A stretch of DNA of 13,498 nucleotides from Verrucomicrobiota bacterium (lineage in GTDB: Bacteria; Verrucomicrobiota; Verrucomicrobiia; Limisphaerales; AV2). The notes under the pieces are model-generated. The model searched no databases. It was not told the DNA's origin and saw only the letters and a program-made list of their open reading frames with translations. The stretch lies in the NCBI GenBank assembly GCA_003219345.1, contig QHOP01000167.1, positions 1-13,498 on the forward strand, in the 5' to 3' direction. This document shows, piece after piece, positions 12,040 to 13,498 of this stretch. A program made the position numbers and the translations under genes. Position 1 is the stretch's first letter. Every line of letters begins with the position of its first letter.

Positions 12040-13498
12040 ATGCCGGCCCTGCGACGCTGTTCAGAATGCGGCGCAGAACTGTCTGTCGCTGAGCAGGAGG
12101 GTCTGTGCACCCGCTGCCTCTTGGCGCTGGGACTGGAGGGCCTGCCGGAAATTCCCCCGCCAAGCGGGACAAAATCCGAAGTTGGAGGGCGCTTCGGGGA
12201 CTACGTGCTCCTTGAAGAAATTGCCCACGGCGGCATGGGAGTCATCTATAAGGCCCGGCAGATTTCCCTCGAACGCATCGTGGCCGTCAAGATGATCCGC
12301 GCCGAGTGGTTGGCGCGCGAGGAGGACATCAAACGCTTTCAGATTGAAGCTCAGGCGGCGGCGCAACTGCAACATCCGAATATCGTGGCGATCCACGAGG
12401 TGGGCGAACTCGATGGCCACCCGTTTTTCTCCATGGATTATGTGCCGGGTATCAGCCTGGCTCAGATGGCCCGCGAGAGGCCGCTGGGGCCCAGGCAGGC
12501 AGCGCGCTATGTCCAACGGATTGCTGAGGCGATCCTTTACGCCCATCAGCACGGCATCCTCCATCGGGACCTGAAACCCTCGAATGTCCTCATCGATTTG
12601 AATGACGAACCGAGAGTGACCGACTTCGGGCTGGCCAAATTGCTGAAGGCCGACACGGAACTCACGCTCTCCGGCGTGGTCATGGGCACTCCCAGCTATA
12701 TGAGTCCGGAGCAGGCACAGGGTAAAGCGAACGCAGTGACCGTCCGCAGCGATGTCTATTCGCTGGGCGCTATTCTCTATCACCTCCTTTGCGCGCGGCC
12801 TCCATTTCAGGCGGACACGACGCTCGAGACTTTGCGGCAAGTGGTGGGAATGGAGCCGGTCCTGCCGCGAGCGCTGAACCCGCGTGCGCCGCGGGATTTG
12901 GAGACCATTATTCTGAAATGCCTGCAAAAGGAGCCGGCCAAACGCTACGCCAGCGCCCAGGAGTTGGCGGAAGAGTTGGGCCGGTTCCTGAGCGACCGGC
13001 CGATTCTGGCGCGGCCGATTGGCCCAACCGCTAGGTTGTGGCGCTGGTGCCGTCGCAACCCGGTGGTATCGAGTCTGGCCGCGGCAACACTCATCCTGCT
13101 CTGCGCGGTGGCCATCATCTCCACCATCTCTGCCGTGCGGATTGCCTCCGGGCAGCGGGTGCTTCGCGAAAACCTTTATGCTTCAGACATGAGCGTGGCC
13201 TGGCACAGTCTGGTTGAAGGTGACGCCCGGCGCGCGCGCGAATTGTTGGAGAGACATCACCCAAAGCAGGGGCAGGCGACCGATTTGAGAGGATTCGAGT
13301 GGCGGTATTTGTGGTGCCTTTCCCGACCCGATGAGCTATTCACCATCACCAACAGAGTCTTGGTTCCAGCAGCGAGATACGCACCCGACGGCCGAACGTT
13401 GGCGATTGCGAGTTACGACGGACTGGTGATACTCCGGGACGCGCTCACCAAAAAGGAATTGAAATCCTTCCGGGCGCATCCGCGTAATTGTTGGAGCG
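12040..13498 (+). CDS. Transmembrane Ser/Thr protein kinase, zinc-ribbon plus WD40-like (partial)
   Basis: Receptor-like eukaryotic-type kinase; 486 residues are visible and the frame is open at the window edge. In order: a zinc-ribbon-like CxxC...CxxC (C7, C10, C23, C26); kinase domain from about 55 with glycine loop EEIAHGGMGVIYKA, lysine K84 in VAVK, catalytic loop HRDLKPSN (D177), DFG (195-197) and the activation-loop segment GTPSYMSPEQ, all intact; a basic stretch (ARLWRWCRRN) and one membrane helix about 341-365 (PVVSSLAAATLILLCAVAII); then ENLYASDMSVAWHSLVEGDA and the start of WD40-like repeats (YAPDGRTLAIASYDG, 447-461). The C-terminal part should be periplasmic. ATG 12040 directly precedes the zinc ribbon; an in-frame ATG at 12025 (MGTQF added) is also possible. 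Paired with the upstream sigma factor, it probably senses a signal and controls that sigma (inference). Confidence 0.92.
   Translation, partial: MPALRRCSECGAELSVAEQEGLCTRCLLALGLEGLPEIPPPSGTKSEVGGRFGDYVLLEEIAHGGMGVIYKARQISLERIVAVKMIRAEWLAREEDIKRFQIEAQAAAQLQHPNIVAIHEVGELDGHPFFSMDYVPGISLAQMARERPLGPRQAARYVQRIAEAILYAHQHGILHRDLKPSNVLIDLNDEPRVTDFGLAKLLKADTELTLSGVVMGTPSYMSPEQAQGKANAVTVRSDVYSLGAILYHLLCARPPFQADTTLETLRQVVGMEPVLPRALNPRAPRDLETIILKCLQKEPAKRYASAQELAEELGRFLSDRPILARPIGPTARLWRWCRRNPVVSSLAAATLILLCAVAIISTISAVRIASGQRVLRENLYASDMSVAWHSLVEGDARRARELLERHHPKQGQATDLRGFEWRYLWCLSRPDELFTITNRVLVPAARYAPDGRTLAIASYDGLVILRDALTKKELKSFRAHPRNCWS

Noticed and set aside
12061..12927. 288-residue minus-strand frame opposite the kinase
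   Set aside because: The plus-strand frame encodes all kinase motifs without interruption, so the antisense frame is a shadow.

Overview
The window is GC-rich and reads like a chromosomal segment of a soil or freshwater Verrucomicrobiota bacterium, probably of the Pedosphaera/Limisphaerales type. This is inferred from three things: an ECF sigma factor placed just before a zinc-ribbon serine/threonine kinase with a WD40-like C-terminal region, a large secreted protein combining propeller repeats with an alpha/alpha barrel, and gaps between genes filled with short GC-rich inverted repeats. No database search was possible, so the taxonomy is an inference.

Layout. Positions 212-1818 (minus strand) hold two overlapping genes, a DUF4184 membrane protein followed by a diacylglycerol-kinase-family lipid kinase. 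Divergent from them, 2008-3975 encodes a YjhG/YagF-type sugar-acid (D-xylonate) dehydratase, followed at 4075-5703 by an exported propeller plus alpha/alpha-toroid protein. A 447-bp repeat-filled gap precedes a bile-acid:sodium-symporter (BASS) family transporter (6151-7146). A small four-helix membrane protein (7418-7933) and a Nudix hydrolase (8023-8505, minus) converge on a shared inverted repeat. A second repeat-rich gap (8506-8930) leads to an APC-superfamily permease (8931-10361). Then come tRNA-Leu(UAG) on the minus strand (10387-10470), a decayed tyrosine recombinase (about 10532-10885) and a 23-bp-arm inverted repeat. The window ends with an ECF sigma factor (11070-11858) and a receptor-like Ser/Thr kinase that runs off the edge (12040 onward).

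How the genes relate. The metabolic genes are mixed housekeeping and catabolic functions with no single pathway. The dehydratase suggests aldonic-acid use, the BASS and APC proteins are solute carriers, and the lipid kinase and DUF4184 protein act at the membrane. The sigma factor and kinase are the clearest functional pair, probably a signalling module in which the kinase modulates sigma-dependent transcription (inference).

The most unusual property is the non-coding architecture. At least six distinguishable inverted-repeat families occupy the gaps. One family, with a GGGGAGC-type end, appears to have entered two genes and now encodes the C-terminal tails of the BASS transporter and of the sigma factor. 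Another is bounded by the octamer CCATGAAC, which also covers the start codon of the APC permease. I see no CRISPR array, no intact mobile element, and no clear candidate for a wholly new enzymatic or defence system.
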